A stretch of 14,592 nucleotides of DNA from Euperipatoides rowelli (GCA_003024985.2 PXIH01S0009851.1), one strand, 5' to 3'; positions 1 to 8,383 are shown, counted from the stretch's first letter. Notes: generated by a model not told the origin, from the sequence alone. Translations and numbers: made by a program.

Positions 1-1192
1 GTGTGTCGGAAATTATTGCATAAATAAAGTATTCCAGTGATGAAATAATGTACCCAAAGAATACCTACATATAATAATAAAAACCTCAGGATTGAGATAG
101 ATATAAAATAAATAGATTTTTGTGTATTCTAAAGATAAGTGGGAGGAAAATGGGGTATAAACCTTTATTTGGGCCTAAAGTGTAGAGTGCCACTGACTGG
201 GCTAGTGTGTCTGGATAGGTTGAAAAGCTCTGTTCTTTGTAAAAATGCAGTCAATCCAACTGGTTAAACTTGATCTAGGAACTTGGAGATGTAGGAGACC
301 CATACAGCCCAGTGGTTTTGATCCAGTTAGGCTGTTCCAGTTTTACCTCTTACAAAGTTGAGCAAATAGGTTTATCTTGCTATAATAAAATAGAAGTTAA
401 ATGAAAAATTATTAGATCTGAATTTGTTTGAAAGAAATCTAATGTGCCTGTATCGAAAATGGAATGGTGAAAAAAAAAATTAATAATATAAAATTTTGAT
501 AACAAAAATGATTGCAATAATTCCAGATGTTATGCTCTGGGATGAGTGGTTGACAGGGGCAGCTAGACGGTGAATTCAATCACTTGAAGACTTCTTCAAT
601 GATATCAAGACAATATCATCTACCTGGCCTAATGTTTTGTCCTTGTGTTGAGATTGCTATATAACTGGCTTGTAATTTCAAAGTAATATTCAAGTATACA
701 ATATTCAAGTATACAATGATCTCTAGAACATGTGTGCAAAAAAATGGTATTTTTGAAAAAAAAAATTATGCAACAACAACAAAACAAAATGAAAGAGGGT
801 GGAAGAATCACTGAACGAAATGAAATATGGATTAAATCTTGGTTATTATATTTATAAAATTTAAATATTTATAATTTGTGCTTCTTTTCATCAGAAACAG
901 ACACATCAAATATGAAATATTGGCAAAAATTATTTCTGCTACTAAATATTATCAATTGTAGAATTACACTGAAAGTTTTTCTATCTGTATAGTTCCAATA
1001 AAGTTTAAAACAAAAATGTCAAAATTTGAATGCATGAAATAAATTCTGATTTCCATAGGCATCCAAATATTATAAAAATGACAATTAAAATGATGAAACA
1101 TAAAATTAGACATGGACAAAAAAAACACAAAAAAATAAATGACTGAAAGGATGGCTGTATTTCCATAACTACAATCTGTTAACAAAATATAA
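1..1192. other. AT-rich stretch with no recognisable gene
   Basis: No reading frame here resembles a known protein and no RNA gene is visible. Poly-A and poly-T runs are frequent. A 15-bp unit (ATATTCAAGTATACA) occurs twice in exact tandem at 686-715. The block 140-370 is less AT-rich and more complex than its surroundings, but its frames gave no recognisable protein. It could be a decayed transposon or untranslated sequence. Confidence 0.6.
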
Positions 1193-1198
1193 ACTTAC

Positions 1199-1381
1199 GC
1201 CTGCAGCAGACATATGGTTAGAGTTGTAGTTTTCCATAGATTGATGTGAAGTTCATAGTAGAAGCATCTGGGTGAAAAAGGGTTAAACTTGAACAGGGAT
1301 GAATATTGAAAATAATTTTGGATGTAAAGTTGATATGCTTGCAAAGTTTTTAATCCAATGTTGGCCATGGTCGTAATGCCA
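1199..1381 (-). CDS. candidate minus-strand exon, unidentified
   Basis: On the minus strand this 183-bp segment is preceded by an acceptor-like site (pyrimidine-rich tract ending TTGCAG, forward 1382-1387). It is followed by a perfect donor GTAAGT (forward 1193-1198). One frame is open across the whole segment (reads G-I-T-T-M-A-N-I-G-L-K near its start) and is not recognised. A second frame begins W-H-Y-D-H-G-Q-H-W, and a third later reads N-I-H-P then M-N-F-T-S-I-Y. Together these vaguely recall the start of an alpha-carbonic anhydrase domain, but no single frame supports it and frameshifts would be needed. Chance open frames of about 60 codons are common in this AT-rich window, so splice-site quality is the main support. 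It could equally be a chance match or a decayed exon. Confidence 0.22.
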
Positions 1382-1577
1382 CTGCAATGAATTAACATAG
1401 AAAAATTATGAATACAATTTCTTAGGAGGTAGGTAAATCCCTCCAACAAAAGAGTGGGAAAATAAATTCTATGGTATACAATAAATATAATACTGGTGAC
1501 TCCTTAGTGAAATAAATTTAATTACAATTTAGATTTTTATTGTTATTTATTATTTATAATACTTTTTACATCTTTAG

Positions 1578-1640
1578 GTCAAAAGTAACATTTAAAATCA
1601 CTTTAACTTCGGATCCTAAATTACCATTTAAAGTGTTAAG
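1578..1640 (+). CDS. UFM1: UFM1 (ubiquitin-fold modifier 1) N-terminal exon or relic
   Basis: Codons from 1579 to 1638 read S-K-V-T-F-K-I-T-L-T-S-D-P-K-L-P-F-K-V-L, nearly identical to the start of animal UFM1 after its Met. UFM1 is a small ubiquitin-like protein, about 85 residues, conjugated by UBA5, UFC1 and UFL1, notably to ribosomal protein RPL26 at the endoplasmic reticulum. The block begins directly after a pyrimidine-rich tract ending CATCTTTAG (1570-1577), a plausible splice acceptor. The first exonic base G could complete an ATG split across an intron, but no upstream exon was found. Alternatively AGG at 1576-1578 is a mutated ATG of a processed copy. After the last Leu codon there is no good GT donor; an AT microsatellite starts at once. 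The matching C-terminal half lies at 4361-4503 on the same strand. Homology is near certain; functional status is not. Confidence 0.8.
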
Positions 1641-1669
1641 ATATATAAATATATATATATATATATATG
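1641..1669. repeat. (AT)n microsatellite
   Basis: A nearly pure AT dinucleotide run starts immediately after the UFM1 N-terminal coding block. It may have replaced or interrupted the expected splice donor. Confidence 0.9.
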
Positions 1670-1899
1670 TTGGAAGAATCATGTCAAGGGCTTATTATGT
1701 AAGTTTATTTTTGATATGGAAATTAATATGTGGTTATCAGATACCCACTAGTTAAGATAATAGGAAGATTTAAGGATAAATTCTTTGTCTAGTGTTTTAT
1801 CAATTAATTAAGGAAAAATTGCCTTAAACTTTAAAGTAGAATGGATTCAAAACTTCAGACGAGTTTATGAATTTAAAAGATATAGTTCATNATTAATAT

Positions 1900-2210
1900 A
1901 TTTTCTGAGTAAATCAATATAATCCCACCAATGATTTTCAACCAAAATGAAAAGCTATTACATTCCCGATACATCAATACTGTATTATACATACAGTATA
2001 ACCCTATGGGGTCAATAGTTTCCGATACATAATATACATAAATTTTCTTTTTAAATTGAACCAAATCTGAGACCTCAAACATATCCTCCATATCATTCCA
2101 CACATTTATGCTTCTAGGACTATTAATAATAAATTTACTTCTCATCTTGGATTTATTTAAAGTTACTTTTACAGTGTAGACCTACCTGTGTCCTCTTCTA
2201 CAGGCTCTAG
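1900..2210 (-). pseudogene. LINE ORF2 C-terminal relic (Jockey/CR1-type)
   Basis: Reading the minus strand from about 2208 downwards, one frame gives R-R-G-H-R, one stop, then V-Y-T-V-K-V, a basic stretch, and I-N-S-P-R-S-I-N-V-W-N-D-M-E-D-M-F, then D-L-V-Q-F-K-K-K-I. This matches the usual C-terminal pattern downstream of the RT in Jockey/CR1-like LINEs: R-G-H, a basic stretch, F-x-x-R-x-x-x-x-W-N-x-L-P, then S-x-x-x-F-K-x-x-L. The Leu-Pro after W-N is lost and there is an internal stop, so it is a dead fragment. A single N at 1891 lies just beyond its 3' end. Upstream RT domains were not recognised between 2210 and 2580. The clade is inferred from the motif pattern alone. Confidence 0.55.
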
Positions 2211-3198
2211 TATTTAAAATATAGCCTACATATTATTTTTATTTTCCAAATAAATAATTTCCCGGTACATAAAAATGAGGTCCAATTTTACACATTTTTA
2301 GAATGGGGTCAAGATGCGCTTATTCTCTGTTCAAATGGCATATCAAAAATCCATGTATAGGTCATACATTTAGTTTGATTTTTAAATGCATTTTCAATGG
2401 ATAACATAACTTTTTTTATTAATAAGCAAAATACCTGCAGAGCAGTACTCAAAAATCGGTTGAATATATGTCTTTAAACTATTTTAAATGCTTCTACATC
2501 CATATATTTCAACAAGACCCTTTTTAAACGACAAAAATCAGGTAAGACCAAGGTCTTAATACAAACATATATAAAAACTTGAAGACTATAGTCCAGCGAG
2601 GGACAACCTCGCTGGACTATAGTCTGTTGTTGTCCGACATATTTGTATTTGTATTTTCTAATCATCCCAAATCGCTGATGCATTTTACTTGCCATGTAGT
2701 TAGCATGATCAGAGAAATTGAGCCTGTATCCACAAGAACATTAATTTTGGCTGTATCAGAAATGGTAGTCTATTCAATTTTTAAATGCTGAGCTTTTACA
2801 ATGACATTTATCTCGAATGCATGTGATATAAAGAAACTAGAAAGAAGTTGCAGAAATTTCACAAAACATAGTGATGGTTTCTATTTTCTGCCTTATAATA
2901 TGCTACTTAAAAGACTCTTTTTTTTCCTATCACCTGCCCAAAGAGTTTTGCTGGAGACCTGATATTTATTGTATGTTTAAGAATATAGTTTATGAAAAAT
3001 TACCTTAAGCTGTTCAATATACTGTATCTGTAAGTAATACTAGAAGAAATCATCTTTTTAAAGAAGTTAAATATACTGTATAAGAACTTCTGATTTTATG
3101 CCGTTTATCAGTAATAAAATAAATAAATAAATTGTGTGTTATATAGGCTTATTGATTATTGAAATTAATAATTACCTTTAGATCTTTTTGTCAATAAT
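2211..3198. other. non-coding stretch around the hairpin
   Basis: Apart from the hairpin at 2583-2625 nothing could be assigned. The short open frames on both strands across 2474-2791 run through the palindrome and mirror each other, so they are not genes. ATACTGTAT-type motifs recur near 3018 and 3072, and an (AAAT)n run lies at about 3115-3132. Confidence 0.5.
2583..2625. repeat. perfect 19-bp inverted repeat with 5-nt loop
   Basis: Arm 1 at 2583-2601 (AGACTATAGTCCAGCGAGG) is exactly complementary to arm 2 at 2607-2625, around the loop GACAA. The arms are much more GC-rich than their surroundings. Flanking sequence is also loosely symmetrical (ATACAAACATATAT upstream, ACATATTTGTATTTGTA downstream), so this may be the core of a larger foldback or palindromic MITE. 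No gene lies within 500 bases. Confidence 0.9.
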
Positions 3199-3293
3199 CG
3201 TTTTAGTTCATTTAAAAAGGGTCTTGATGTATTTTTGAGAAGTGATCAACAATATTGAGTCTATTACTTTGTTATAAAGATTGATTTTTTTTT
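3199..3293 (+). repeat. 95-bp exact duplicate, copy 1
   Basis: This segment is identical over all 95 bases to 3641-3735. Copy 1 stops at an N (3294) and copy 2 begins just after an N (3640). One frame reads F-S-S-F-K-K-G-L-D-V-F-L, typical of a LINE ORF2 C-terminus. Perfect identity in an otherwise decayed region suggests an assembly duplication of one locus rather than two insertions. Confidence 0.9.
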
Positions 3294-3294
3294 N

Positions 3295-3560
3295 TAGGTA
3301 GGTAGACAGATAGATAGATAACAGTAGGTAAATAAAGATAGCTATATAGCTAGATATACAGATAGTTTTAGGTAAAGGTAAAGACATACAAATAAGTGAA
3401 AATAGAGGGAAATAAATATAGATAAAAATGTGTATATACTGTATAATGTATGAAGGTAGACAGATAATGTTGATAAATAGATACATGGATTGATAGATGA
3501 GTAAAGAAATTGATAAAGATGGATATAAAAATAGAGTTAGATATTATGTAAATAGATATA
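3295..3560. repeat. degenerate GATA/TAGA microsatellite
   Basis: The sequence is built of imperfect TAGA, TAGG and GATA tetranucleotides interspersed with ATA-rich sequence, lying between two Ns. The minus-strand open frame across it is low-complexity (Ile, Tyr, Ser, Leu) and is an artefact of the repeat. Confidence 0.85.
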
Positions 3561-3640
3561 GATTATTTGTAAATTAGCTGCAAATATCCAAACTATATCT
3601 GTTTGATTAGGCTACTTTGCCAAATAATTAAACCAGTAAN

Positions 3641-3735
3641 CGTTTTAGTTCATTTAAAAAGGGTCTTGATGTATTTTTGAGAAGTGATCAACAATATTGA
3701 GTCTATTACTTTGTTATAAAGATTGATTTTTTTTT
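3641..3735 (+). repeat. 95-bp exact duplicate, copy 2
   Basis: Identical to 3199-3293. This copy runs on into a LINE-like 3' UTR and tail, so it is the more natural context of the two. Confidence 0.9.
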
Positions 3736-3895
3736 TAAAAAAAAATGTGTTTTTTTTTTTTTATGATTAACATTAAGTATATTTTTTGGTATGTATTTGT
3801 AACGGAGATTGATGTGTTTTGTATAATTTATGAATGAATGTAACAAATTAAGATATTAACTTATATTTGAGTTTAAATAAATAAATAAATAATAA
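3641..3895 (+). mobile_element. LINE 3' end: ORF2 C-terminus, 3' UTR and (AAAT)n tail
   Basis: The first codons (frame starting TTT-AGT-TCA) read F-S-S-F-K-K-G-L-D-V-F-L-R-S-D-Q-Q-Y and then stop, matching the last residues of Jockey/CR1-type LINE ORF2 proteins. About 200 bases of T-rich non-coding sequence follow, ending in AAATAAATAAATAAATAATAAA (3875-3895). A microsatellite-like 3' end is usual for such elements. The upstream part of the ORF is missing, either by 5' truncation or because it lies across the N at 3640. Confidence 0.55.
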
Positions 3896-3899
3896 AACA

Positions 3900-4315
3900 A
3901 TCAAGGCTATCAAACATCAAATTGAAATTCTAACTCACCATCAAATGGGAGAATTCTTATATGGATATTTTAGGGAATATTTTGAAAATTCTGTTCATTT
4001 TAAACTAAATAAAAAAAAAAACAATAAATTATCAAGATTAAGTCTCCAACTTCAATACAATAATTAATTAGTGAAGAGGAGGTTAAAAATGTAATAATTT
4101 CAATGAGTACTAATGATGATGACGATGATAATGTTCTCCCCCAGGACCTGATGGCCTCACGCCAAAAATAATAATCAAATTTAAACACTTCTTTGTTCCT
4201 ATTTTGACAAAATTATTCAACTACTGTACCTTGGATTCTATGAGAGGTCACCTTAATATTCAATCTTATTTCATACTCTTGATAAAGAAAACCATATACC
4301 CCAACCCTTTCATTT
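3900..4315 (+). pseudogene. L1-like LINE ORF2 fragment (N-terminal RT region)
   Basis: Frames on the plus strand carry, in order: I-K-A-I-K-H-Q-I-E-I-L (3900 on) and Y-F-R-E-Y-F-E-N; then S-E-E-E-V-K-N-V-I-I-S-M (4070 on); then, after a shift, S-P-P-G-P-D-G-L-T-P-K (4135-4167) followed by F-V-P-I-L-T-K-L-F-N-Y-C and S-Y-F-I-L-L-I-K-K. This is the order in L1/Tx1-type ORF2: an I-x-x-E-E-V helix, then the S-P-G-P-D-G-L-T motif entering the RT, then the L-I-x-K block. At least two frameshifts and a GATGATGAC expansion near 4115-4130 show that it is dead. It stops at an N-marked junction (4325) just before the UFM1 C-terminal block. The remaining RT domains are not here; a separate copy at 11640-13767 begins roughly where this one ends. 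Confidence 0.75.
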
Positions 4316-4360
4316 AGCCTACACNCCCCCCCGAAAATATTTTCTATATACACCGCTGTT

Positions 4361-4503
4361 GCAGAAGAATTTCAAGTTCCACCGGAAACCAATGCAATTA
4401 TTACAGACACTGGTATAGGAATTAATCCAGCTCAAAGCACAGGAAATGTTTTCTTAAAACATGGATCTTGTGACTTATTCCCAGGGATCGTATTGGACGA
4501 TAG
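4361..4503 (+). pseudogene. UFM1: UFM1 C-terminal half, frameshifted
   Basis: From 4361 the frame reads [15 protein letters not shown], then [21 protein letters not shown], ending at 4468. It is highly similar to residues of the ubiquitin fold of animal UFM1. After Gly-Ser the frame is lost. In the next frame 4477-4503 reads I-P-R-D-R-I-G-R and TAG, the expected UFM1 C-terminus, where Gly is the residue exposed by UFSP proteases for conjugation. Comparison with the family suggests a 4-base deletion between the Ser codon and CTT-ATT-CCC, plus one CpG-to-TpG change. Immediately upstream Y-T-A-V (4349-4360) recalls the family's F-T-A-V but lacks the following L-K-F-A. Alternatively GTTGCAG at 4358-4364 is a splice acceptor. 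It could be a decayed duplicate, or a real gene with a sequence error. Confidence 0.85.
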
Positions 4504-5327
4504 TTTTTATAGATCAATTATTAAAAAAAAATATGTTCTCAAAAATTCTCTTGTACAGCATTCTGTGAAAAGCTCAATGGCCTCCAGATTTTCAGAGTAT
4601 TTATGAAGAAATGAAACAATTCTAGGAACTTGGATTCATAAAACAAATATGTATATTATTTCTTTAAGGATATGAGAGTTTGATTTGGTAAATTGCAAAG
4701 ACAGTTTGAAAAAGTAAATTTAGTAACTTTGTTAGTGAAAGCAAAACCATTGTATATTGATAAATATATTTACGATGGTCTCATAATGTTAATGAAAAGT
4801 TATCCATATTTGCTTCAGTAGTTGCCAAAACAAAGTGTGAAAAATGAAATCTTAAAGAGAGATTAACGTCTATACAACTACCCTCCTTCCTCCCCCCCCC
4901 CCAAAAAAAAAAAAAAAAAAAGCTTAACAAAAATATACAACTGACACCCCACAAAATAATTTCTTGGCTACTCCACTGCTTTAAGTGTTTGATCTAATGT
5001 AACATGTGGAGTAGTACTGTAGAGAAATTAAAAAAAAATTAGGTAAATTTTTGTAGGGTACCATTTTCCAATTTTTTTTAATAGCAACCTAACAACATTA
5101 ACAAATTTCTCAGGTTTTTCCTTTTGATGCTGGGTAGTAAGGTGCACTCCTGGTGTGTATAATTCTTTTATTTTGCAAAATTGTTGAAATACATATAAAT
5201 TACATGTAACACAGAGTCATAGTTNGGTTGAAATGTAAGATAGGGCATTGTAAATTTCAAATAGGGCAAACCTATATTTTTTTCATTTTTGTACCTACCA
5301 AGACAAGATTTTTTTCAGAAGAAATAA
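4504..5327. other. no recognisable gene; homopolymer tract
   Basis: Nothing certain is seen. It would include the 3' flank of the UFM1 copy. A C-run followed by a long A-run lies at about 4893-4921. Fragmentary frames around 4560-4860 were not recognised. Confidence 0.5.
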
Positions 5328-5696
5328 ATATTTTTTGTTCGTGTCAAATCACGTGATGATGAGGAGACTGCTGTGACTGCTCCATCAGCATATCAGCGAA
5401 ACTATCCATGTTTGGGGGTTGCACTATTAGAATATAAGATTCAATTCTCAAATTTTCAAAATCAATTGCAGCTCCTTATTTTAGAAATACTTTCAACAAA
5501 TTATTTTGTGCAAAAAATAAGCATACTGATTACTGAACATAAAAATATTTATCAAAGTATACTTTCTATCATTAAATATTATGCATTTAATCAAAGTAGT
5601 TCATTACTTACTTTTCAGCTGGATCAAAAACCAAGTAAACTTATAGCAGGATACTCAAAAAACAAAGAAGCTGTAATTAATAAACATGCAAAATGA
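5328..5696 (+). CDS. unrecognised open frame, doubtful
   Basis: This is the longest open frame seen in the window, stop to stop about 122 codons (5328-5696), ending K-H-A-K. It has no internal ATG near its beginning. The earliest usable codon in prokaryotic terms would be GTG at 5373, which is not a normal eukaryotic start. Composition is rich in Ile, Leu, Ser, Gln, Asn and Lys as expected of translated AT-rich DNA; no domain, signal peptide or membrane segment is convincing. A good acceptor-like TTTTTTTCAG lies at 5310-5319, but an in-frame TAA at 5325 separates it from the frame. TCACGTGA (an E-box core) occurs at 5349-5356. Most likely a chance ORF. Confidence 0.12.
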   Translation: MFFVRVKSRDDEETAVTAPSAYQRNYPCLGVALLEYKIQFSNFQNQLQLLILEILSTNYFVQKISILITEHKNIYQSILSIIKYYAFNQSSSLLTFQLDQKPSKLIAGYSKNKEAVINKHAK

Positions 5697-6116
5697 AAGA
5701 TGGCTACCACTGCTTTCACAATGCTTCAGCATCATAAGAATTAGTTCCAATAGTTTTCAATAGGAAGCAGCACTGCACAGAGAAAATAATAGTATGTCCC
5801 CCATTTTAACCACTAGCCAATTTCTGCATATTTGCCTGTATATATCATAGGCTTAAATGAAGAAAGAAAATAATTTCAATTTTTATATGAGACTTTTAGT
5901 TAACTTACTTTGTAGGCTAATTTAATAATTTCTTTCAAATTTTGTAGATTTAGAACTGGCTTTTGATAAAGTTTAAAATCCTGAAATTTTAAAGACAATT
6001 TAAGTCTATAAAATTTGAACAACCCAGCCTACCAGAAGCAATCATATCATTAGCTGCTTAGAACTAAAATAAAATGAACATTGTTCATATGAATAACCTA
6101 GACATGCTCAGAAGAG
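5697..6116. other. no recognisable gene
   Basis: AT-rich sequence with no supported coding, RNA or repeat feature. Confidence 0.6.
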
Positions 6117-6595
6117 CAGTAGTTCTTAATGTCACCCATTCAAATAACTCCAGAAGTCACAGACCCCTAGCAATTTTGAAAAGCTGGAATTATTATTGAA
6201 CTCAATGTTAAAATTCAAAATATTTATTATGTCCAGTTGAAAATATTACAAAGTAATAAATAAAAATTGGAATAAAATAAAATACAAAAATGAAAAGTCG
6301 AAAAAATGTTCTTAAATTAATGTGATGGCTGGTGCTGCCTCTCTGTGACAAGATGGAAAACAGTAGTCATGATGATTTTCAATTGTTATGCGGATGTCGG
6401 TGGAAGTCAGTAGCCTACATCGAACAAGTCATGATTCCTTTTTAATGAGTGTTTATTATTTTATATTTTGCATACCCAACATCATGCATGAGCATACCCA
6501 ATAAAATAGGCAAAAAATCTTAAGGTACTCACAAATCCCTGAGTAGGTCTACCATAGGTATCACAGACCCTTGACTCACAGTTTAAGAATCTCTG
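6117..6595. mobile_element. non-autonomous hAT-like DNA transposon
   Basis: The left end reads CAGTAGTTCTTAATGT, and the reverse complement of the right end reads CAGAGATTCTTAAACTGTGA. They share CAG then TTCTTAA and resemble the widespread hAT/Charlie-type terminus CAGTGGTTCTTAAACTGTG. Both ends are followed inward by an ACAGACCC block (near 6160 and 6562), as in such elements. The 479-bp interior has no transposase frame. The expected 8-bp target duplication is not clean: CCTAGACATGCT precedes position 6109 and CCCTAGATGCT follows 6595, similar but with an indel, so exact borders are uncertain. Confidence 0.5.
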
Positions 6596-7889
6596 CCCTA
6601 GATGCTTGTTGTACAAATAGCACACTATAAAAGTAGCCTAGATATGAAGTTACAAAGTGATTGAACTACTAGATGGTGCAAAAGTGCAAATACTGATTTT
6701 ATGGTGTTTTTTTAGCAGCTGATTGAGAATTGGTAACATTTTTTTCTTGGGTTTACACATTTTAACCCTAAACCCTAACTCCTTCTATGTAATAAACAAC
6801 TATTATATGCCCCAAACCTATCAACTGTTGCTCAAAATTCTGTTATCTGCTCACCAATATGGCTGACAGTAGTACAGTAAGTTTAAATTATCTAGATCGA
6901 TGCTCAACTAAAGATTATTTCACCTATAGATTATCCTAGGGTTCAGGGTTATGGTAAGGTTAGGACTGTAAATCGTATACTAAAATCGTCGAGAAAAAAT
7001 AGTGATTCCACATGCTATTATGTTTTATTTGTCGCTTGACTCCTAACGTTGGTAGGCAGATAACGGAACCTAACCCAACTGTTCATGATAAGGAATCTGT
7101 GGGTTATTTTTTCATTCAATGTTTCTGATAGATCAACAAACACTATAATAACCTTAAACATAATTCGTTCAATACTGTATTGAATGACATTTTTAATTTG
7201 AATATTTTATAATAAATTAGTCTTAACTGTTAATAATGTTTGAAAAGTAAATTGTGAATATTTTTAACTGTTTTTTGCAGGTGTGGGGGATGGGGGGAGT
7301 TAGACATTATTAGTAAAACTGTGGAATTTTTGGCCAAGGCATGGATTAAATGGGTTAAGGATGGGGTATCAATAGGGAAGCTGAAAAGTTGTGTGCAAAT
7401 TGTGTGGCAGAAATAGTTTACAAAATAGTCGTGCTCATGCATTATTATTGGGTATGCATAATATAATGGCAATATTTATCTGAGTAGCCATAATATGATT
7501 AATCTGCCATCCCTTTTATTTCGAACATCCAATGTGTGCAATTTGTGTGGTAGAAATAGTTTATTTTGTACTAATAAGTGCAGATAATATTGAAAAATTT
7601 ATGTTTTTTTTTTTTAAATTTAATGAAAAAAATCATTCTTTTCTTCCTTTTAATCTTTTTATATCCTGTTCTTCTAATTACAATTACCGTATAGATAACA
7701 TTTTGTAAATGATTTGATAATAATAATCTTGATATTAAAAGACCTTGAAGTTTCATTAAATTATTGTATACCTACCTTGCTTGCAATATAAACAAATAAA
7801 AAGTAACAAATACTTATCTAGTTTAAAAAAAAAAACATTTTGAACCAATTACGAAAGGTTAATTACATCCCCCCTCCCTTTTAAAAAAA
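6596..7889. other. non-coding repeat-rich stretch
   Basis: No gene is supported. TTAACCCTAAACCCTAACT at 6762-6780 is mirrored by CTAGGGTTCAGGGTTA at 6937-6952. A longer imperfect inverted repeat (25 of 36 positions) pairs 6823-6858 with 7048-7083. A near-identical direct repeat (28 of 30) lies at 7391-7420 and 7534-7563. The minus-strand frame over 7230-7472 was not recognised. Confidence 0.55.
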
Positions 7890-7894
7890 ATGAT

Positions 7895-8383
7895 TTGTAT
7901 TTTGACAGTGTTATTATTCGTTGGATTGAGAATTATCTAAATAACAGAAAGCTGGTGGTAAATGGAACTATATCATCAACTTTTGATGTAACTAATGGTG
8001 TAACACAGGGTGCAGTGCTGTTTAGAACACTTTTAAACTTACTTTTGTATGATCTGCCCTCTTGTGTTGCGTCAGAAATATTGCTGTGTCAAAAGTATTG
8101 TTATACGCAGATGATGTAAAATTAATTAAGAATATTTTGGACCCAAGTGATGTTTTAATATTGCAAAGGGATATAGATAGTCTCCAGAAATGATTTGTTT
8201 CAAATGATTATTCAGTAAATGTATCAAAAACAGCTGTTCTCAGATTTTATTTTAGGGATGCTTCTGTAGAATATAAATTAAATAATGTGCCTATTAGCCT
8301 ACAGTAAAATATAATCATCCGTGATTTAGGTGTTATTTTTATTATTTTTTTTATTAAAAAAAGAAACATAAATCATATGTAGC
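7895..8383 (+). pseudogene. LINE reverse-transcriptase fragment (Jockey/CR1-type)
   Basis: The first frame reads F-D-S-V (7901-7912), W-I-E-N-Y-L-N-N-R-K, V-N-G, then G-V-T-Q-G-A-V-L-F, L-L and D-L-P-S-C-V. These are the RT palm motifs normally seen as K-A-F-D-S-V, W-x-x-x-Y-L-x-x-R-x-Q-x-V, G-V-P-Q-G-S-V-L-G-P and N-D-L-P. A frameshift between about 8065 and 8090 leads to K-V-L-L-Y-A-D-D-V-K-L-I, with the catalytic Y-A-D-D at 8104-8115 intact. Then come one stop, V-N-V-S-K-T, D-L-G-V-I-F (8323-8340) and N-I-N-H-M. The sequence between F-D-S-V and W-I-E-N is shorter than usual, suggesting an internal deletion. RNA-dependent DNA synthesis at the target site is the family function; this copy is dead. 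Confidence 0.85.

Noticed and set aside
2474-2791. Overlapping open frames on both strands
   Set aside because: They mirror each other because they cross the perfect palindrome at 2583-2625.
3208-3486. Minus-strand open frame as a gene
   Set aside because: Translation of the GATA-type microsatellite and of a LINE 3' end in antisense; contains an N.
6762-6780. Telomeric repeat or chromosome end
   Set aside because: Only two imperfect units are present, embedded in ordinary sequence.
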